Origin: Aestuariivita boseongensis
GTDB taxonomy: Bacteria > Pseudomonadota > Alphaproteobacteria > Rhodobacterales > Rhodobacteraceae
Direction: 5' to 3'
Length of the DNA stretch: 44,134 nt
Assembly: GCF_001262635.1 (NCBI RefSeq)
Contig: NZ_JXYH01000028.1
Location: forward strand, 1 to 44,134
Shown: piece after piece, positions 41,440 to 44,134 of the stretch
Layout of the letters: each line of letters starts with the position of its first letter
Numbering within the stretch: the stretch's first letter is position 1
Position numbers and translations under genes: made by a program
The notes under the pieces: model-generated
Database searches by the model: none
What the model was told of the DNA's origin: nothing
Seen by the model: only the letters and a program-made list of their open reading frames with translations

Positions 41440-43375
41440 GGACCCCAACGTAGAACGCGCGGTCGGACGTGCCGTATCCGGCAATCTGTTGGTATTGCTC
41501 GTCAAAGACGTTCTTGATCGCCAGGTAAGCCTGAGCCTGATCGGTCACGTCATAGGTGAAGCTCAGATCGACCACGGTGAAGTCGCCCAGCACCTGCGCG
41601 GGGCTGGTATCGGGCGCGCGGTCGGCCTGATGGGTCACCGACAGCTGCGTGGCAAATCGGTCGGTCCAGTTCACGTCCACGCCCAAAAACAGCTCATGTT
41701 CGGCCACGCGGGGCAGAAGCGCGCCCGAAGCGGTGGCCGCGTCGATATAGGTATAGGCCAGACGCATCGCGACCATGTCGGAGAAGGTGTGTTCATATTC
41801 CAGCTCGACCCCCTCGAAAGTGGTGGTGCCGGGCACATTGGCGAGGCTGGAAAAGGTGCCCGCATCGCAGGAGAAGAACACGAAATCGACCGTCACGGGG
41901 CAGGGCGCGAACTGGATCAGGTTGTCGATCTCGTTGCGGAACACCGTTGCCGAGAACACGGCATCTGGTGCAAACCGGTAATCAAACCCGATCTCGATGC
42001 TTTCGCTGGTCTCGGGCGCAAGCGCGGGGTTGCCGAAGAAGGGATAAAGAGGGTCGGGGAAGGCCGAGAACAGCTCGGATGCGACCGGCGCGCGAAAACC
42101 CGTGGCCAGTACACCGCGCAGGGTCAGTTCCTGTGTGGGCCGATAGCTGACGGCAAGGCGGCCCGTGGTCTCGTTCCCGAACTGGGAGTTGTCGTCAAAG
42201 CGGACAGAGGCGTTGATGTCGAGCTGATTGTTCGGCGTGTAAAGCGCCTCGGCAAACAGGCCGGTATTTGTGGTCTCGGCGCTGCCGCCGGGCAGCGATG
42301 TGCTTTTCGCGGTCAGCTTTTCCCAATCGGCCCCGAATGTCAGGCGCAACTGGTCATTGATCTGACCGCTGGATTGCCAGTCAAAGCGCTGGCGTTCGCC
42401 CTCGAACGTGCTGGTGAATGCCGAAAAGCTGCCCGGTGCGACTGTGGCCGACACAAGGGTGCGGTCCACGTTGAAATAGGACAGCGCGAAATCATGCTGC
42501 CATAGGCCGGTATCGATTTCGGCAAAAAGACGCAGACCGATTTCCTCGCGGGTGCCGGTCTCGTCACCCGGTGTGCCGTCGACAGGGCCCGCGCCGGTGC
42601 CTTCGTCGAATTCGGTGTCGGCGGTCACGTAGAACCCGTTGAACCCCAGCCGCAGCGTGTCGCTGGCCTGATAGGCCGCGCCGAAACTGACGCGGGTTTC
42701 GCGGAATCCGTCATCTTCGGTATTGCCCCGGTTTTCATCGCCTGCGGAAAACCCGTCGGCTTCGGCATAGGAGAGGGCAAAAGCTGTGCTCCATGCCCCG
42801 GCATTGTGGGCATATGCGTAAGAGGCCGCGATGGTGCCGAAGCTGCCGAACATCACGTTGGCGCGCTGGGTGATGCCTTGCGGGCCATCCAGATCGGGCA
42901 GGGTGAAGACGTTCACAACCCCCGCCACGGCCGAGCCGCCGTAAAGCGCCGATTGCGACCCTTTGAGCACCTCGGCCCCGGCCAGCGCGCCGATGCCGAA
43001 AGTGCCGAAATTGCCGTACTGCCCGGAGGTGGAAGCCGGGTCATTCACCTTGATCCCGTCGACATATACCGCCGTATAACGTTCCTGCGCGCCGCGGATG
43101 CGCAATTCGGCCGAGGTGCCGGCGGGGCCGTTCTGCAAAACACTCAGCCCGGTTTCACGGCGCAGCGCGTCGGTCAGTTGCAGATCGCCAGGCACGGACA
43201 ATTCGTCTTCGGCGGTGAGGATCCGGACCGAGGTGCCGGTGCGGCCTTCCTCAAGCGGCTCGGCGGTGGCGGTGACGGAAATCTCGCCCAGATCAAGCGT
43301 GAGTTGCTGCGCGCGCGCCGCCGGGGCCGCGAGGATAAGAGCAAGTGCAGAGGCCGAAGCCAGGTAACGTGTCAT
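41426..43375 (-). CDS. btuB: TonB-dependent outer-membrane cobalamin receptor BtuB
   Basis: A 649-aa outer-membrane beta-barrel that imports vitamin B12 using energy from TonB. A signal peptide of about 22 residues (ending PAARA) is followed by a TonB-box-like EISVTA, the plug domain (TGLSVLQNG, LRIRGAQERYTAVYVDGIKVND, GGSAVAGVVNV), and a barrel ending in Phe (FYVGVRATF). I chose ATG 43375 because the signal peptide starts there; the longer frame to 43666 crosses the riboswitch. It is the first gene after a cobalamin riboswitch, so expression should fall when B12 is plentiful. Confidence 0.94.
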   Translation of the reverse strand: MTRYLASASALALILAAPAARAQQLTLDLGEISVTATAEPLEEGRTGTSVRILTAEDELSVPGDLQLTDALRRETGLSVLQNGPAGTSAELRIRGAQERYTAVYVDGIKVNDPASTSGQYGNFGTFGIGALAGAEVLKGSQSALYGGSAVAGVVNVFTLPDLDGPQGITQRANVMFGSFGTIAASYAYAHNAGAWSTAFALSYAEADGFSAGDENRGNTEDDGFRETRVSFGAAYQASDTLRLGFNGFYVTADTEFDEGTGAGPVDGTPGDETGTREEIGLRLFAEIDTGLWQHDFALSYFNVDRTLVSATVAPGSFSAFTSTFEGERQRFDWQSSGQINDQLRLTFGADWEKLTAKSTSLPGGSAETTNTGLFAEALYTPNNQLDINASVRFDDNSQFGNETTGRLAVSYRPTQELTLRGVLATGFRAPVASELFSAFPDPLYPFFGNPALAPETSESIEIGFDYRFAPDAVFSATVFRNEIDNLIQFAPCPVTVDFVFFSCDAGTFSSLANVPGTTTFEGVELEYEHTFSDMVAMRLAYTYIDAATASGALLPRVAEHELFLGVDVNWTDRFATQLSVTHQADRAPDTSPAQVLGDFTVVDLSFTYDVTDQAQAYLAIKNVFDEQYQQIAGYGTSDRAFYVGVRATF

Positions 43376-43510
43376 GATGGGCTGTCCCTTCCCGATATCT
43401 TTTGTCTTGAGTTTGGAAAGGACAGTGCGCCTTGCCCAAACGGTGCGTTTTGCGTCACCATTCCGGGCCTTTGGCTCGTCCATCCCGGCGCGCCCCGCGC
43501 CGGATGAAGG

Positions 43511-43700
43511 TGATCGCCCTGGCAGGTCTCCTGACTTGCGGGTCATCGCTTGACCGGACCTTCCCGAACATCCCCCTTGGACATCCAGTGGCATATGCCG
43601 ATCGCACTCTCCGCTTACAGTTGCGGGGGCAGTCATGGACTTGGCCTGTTGTGCAGGCCGCACCATGTTCCCTTTAACGGCGAGTCGCCTCGCCGAACCA
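43511..43700 (-). ncRNA. Cobalamin (B12) riboswitch upstream of btuB
   Basis: On the minus strand the B12 box AAGTCAGGAGACCTGCC (43521-43537) is present, as are other conserved parts of the cobalamin aptamer: GCCACTGG near 43589, CCGCAACTGTAAGCGG near 43613-43632, and a GGGAAC core element near 43667. It ends about 135 bp before the btuB start. It should fold with adenosylcobalamin and block expression of the ten-gene operon. Upstream, a weak promoter is possible (TTGATC 43734-43739, TATAGG 43713-43718, 15-bp spacing). This riboswitch and the gapR leader account for the 466-bp gene-free stretch 43376-43841; the part at 43701-43800 shows nothing else recognisable. Confidence 0.95.
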
Positions 43701-43801
43701 AAGCCTGTTCTGCCTATAGGGCGTTTGGATTTCGATCAAGGCGCGTAAACGACGCAAGCGGCCAATTCTGCGTCTTGCGGGGCTGCGCGGGCTTGGGTAC
43801 G

Positions 43802-43820
43802 AACGGGGCCTGACCCCGTT
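43802..43820. repeat. REP-like palindrome in the gapR leader
   Basis: AACGGGG-CCTGA-CCCCGTT, a 7-bp perfect stem with the same CCTGA loop as the repeat at 6789. It lies 12 bp upstream of the gapR ribosome site, in its leader, so it might affect translation or end leftward transcription before the riboswitch promoter. Confidence 0.55.
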
Positions 43821-43844
43821 TACCGCCCTGTAAGGAGCCCCATG

Positions 43845-44105
43845 ATGTCCGACACCTCGACCGATGCCAGCTATCGCGTGACCGCAGACGAGCTGCGCCA
43901 GTTCATTGAACGGTTCGAGCGGCTGGAGCAGGAGAAAAAGGACATCGCCGACCAGCAGAAAGAGGTCATGGCCGAGGCCAAGGCGCGTGGATATGACACC
44001 AAGGTCATGCGCAAGGTGGTCGCGCTGCGCAAGCGCGAGCCCGATGACATCGCCGAGGAAGAGGCGGTGCTGGAGATGTACAAAGAAGCGCTGGGCATGC
44101 GTTGA
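43845..44105 (+). CDS. gapR: GapR-family nucleoid protein (DUF2312)
   Basis: An 86-aa protein of the alphaproteobacterial GapR family. In Caulobacter GapR binds AT-rich, overtwisted DNA and helps topoisomerases during replication and transcription. The whole domain is present: VTADELRQFIERFERLEQEKKDI, QQKEVMAEAKARGYDTKVMRK and EEEAVLEMYKEALG, a helical coiled dimer unit. Two start codons stand in tandem (43842 and 43845). AAGGAG at 43832-43837 is better spaced from the second (7 nt), so I used it. It is divergent from the cobalamin operon. Confidence 0.92.
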   Translation: MSDTSTDASYRVTADELRQFIERFERLEQEKKDIADQQKEVMAEAKARGYDTKVMRKVVALRKREPDDIAEEEAVLEMYKEALGMR

Positions 44106-44116
44106 ACGCGCGTTTT

Positions 44117-44131
44117 GGGGGCTCTGCCCCC
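44117..44131. terminator. Stem-loop after gapR
   Basis: GGGGGC-TCT-GCCCCC, a 6-bp perfect stem, starts 12 bp after the gapR stop and is cut close to the window edge. It is probably the gapR terminator, though any T-tract would be outside the window. Confidence 0.5.
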
Positions 44132-44134
44132 GCG

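Noticed and set aside
43376-43666. 97-residue upstream extension of btuB
   Set aside because: It crosses the riboswitch, and the signal peptide begins at 43375.

Overview
The window looks like the chromosome of an alphaproteobacterium of the Rhodobacteraceae/Roseobacter group. The clues are high GC, a mitochondrial-type NDUFA12 complex I accessory protein, a GapR (DUF2312) nucleoid protein, the NDUFA12-MlaD-DUF2155-aat-accC-accB block, an FnrL-type TTGAC-N4-ATCAA box and a PpsR/CrtJ-type TGT-N12-ACA palindrome. I saw no tRNA, rRNA, insertion sequence, prophage or CRISPR array. The gene content is mostly core, with several regulated uptake and sensing modules.

Layout. 1-4427 (minus): phosphate uptake operon pstS-pstC-pstA-pstB, with pstB cut by the left edge, behind a candidate Pho box. 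4719-6801 (plus): a B12-binding protein resembling the AerR/PpaA photosynthesis regulators, followed by an FrhB/BciB-type iron-sulfur flavoprotein; a near-perfect PpsR/CrtJ palindrome lies just upstream of the second gene. 6859-8886 (minus): Tat-exported PhoX phosphatase with its own candidate Pho box. 9026-10225 (minus): photolyase/cryptochrome-like protein with an unusual domain order. 10392-12931 (plus): clpP, clpX and a RidA protein. 12941-13827 (minus): two small unknown exported or membrane proteins. 13990-17845: complex I accessory protein, MlaD, DUF2155, then aat, accC and accB on the other strand. 18081-20396 (plus): acyl-CoA synthetase and 3-hydroxybutyrate dehydrogenase, followed by three TTTCGAAA-centred palindromes. 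20594-25841 (minus): a complete branched-chain amino acid/amide-type ABC transporter.

26071-32128 (plus): a PrpR/RamB/ScfR-type regulator of short-chain fatty acyl metabolism, then a receiver-only response regulator, a small two-helix membrane protein, a sodium:solute-symporter/histidine-kinase fusion and a FliM-like C-ring protein. 32138-34318 (minus): a sulfide/persulfide-type cluster of metallo-hydrolase, two YeeE/YedE half-transporters and a TIGR01244 sulfur transferase, behind an FNR box and a second palindrome. 35139-43375 (minus): a ten-gene cobalamin operon under a B12 riboswitch: btuB, btuF, btuC, btuD, cbiZ, a BtuF-like protein without a signal peptide, exbB, two exbD genes and tonB. 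Almost every junction overlaps. The window ends with gapR on the plus strand.

Two themes recur. Phosphate starvation is covered by pst and phoX, whose candidate Pho boxes sit about 78 bp from their start codons. Cobalamin is covered by the dedicated uptake and salvage operon and by the B12-binding AerR-like protein. The most interesting leads are the PpsR-box/AerR-like/BciB-like pair, the symporter-kinase/receiver/FliM-like module, the permuted photolyase-like protein and the array of TTTCGAAA palindromes.
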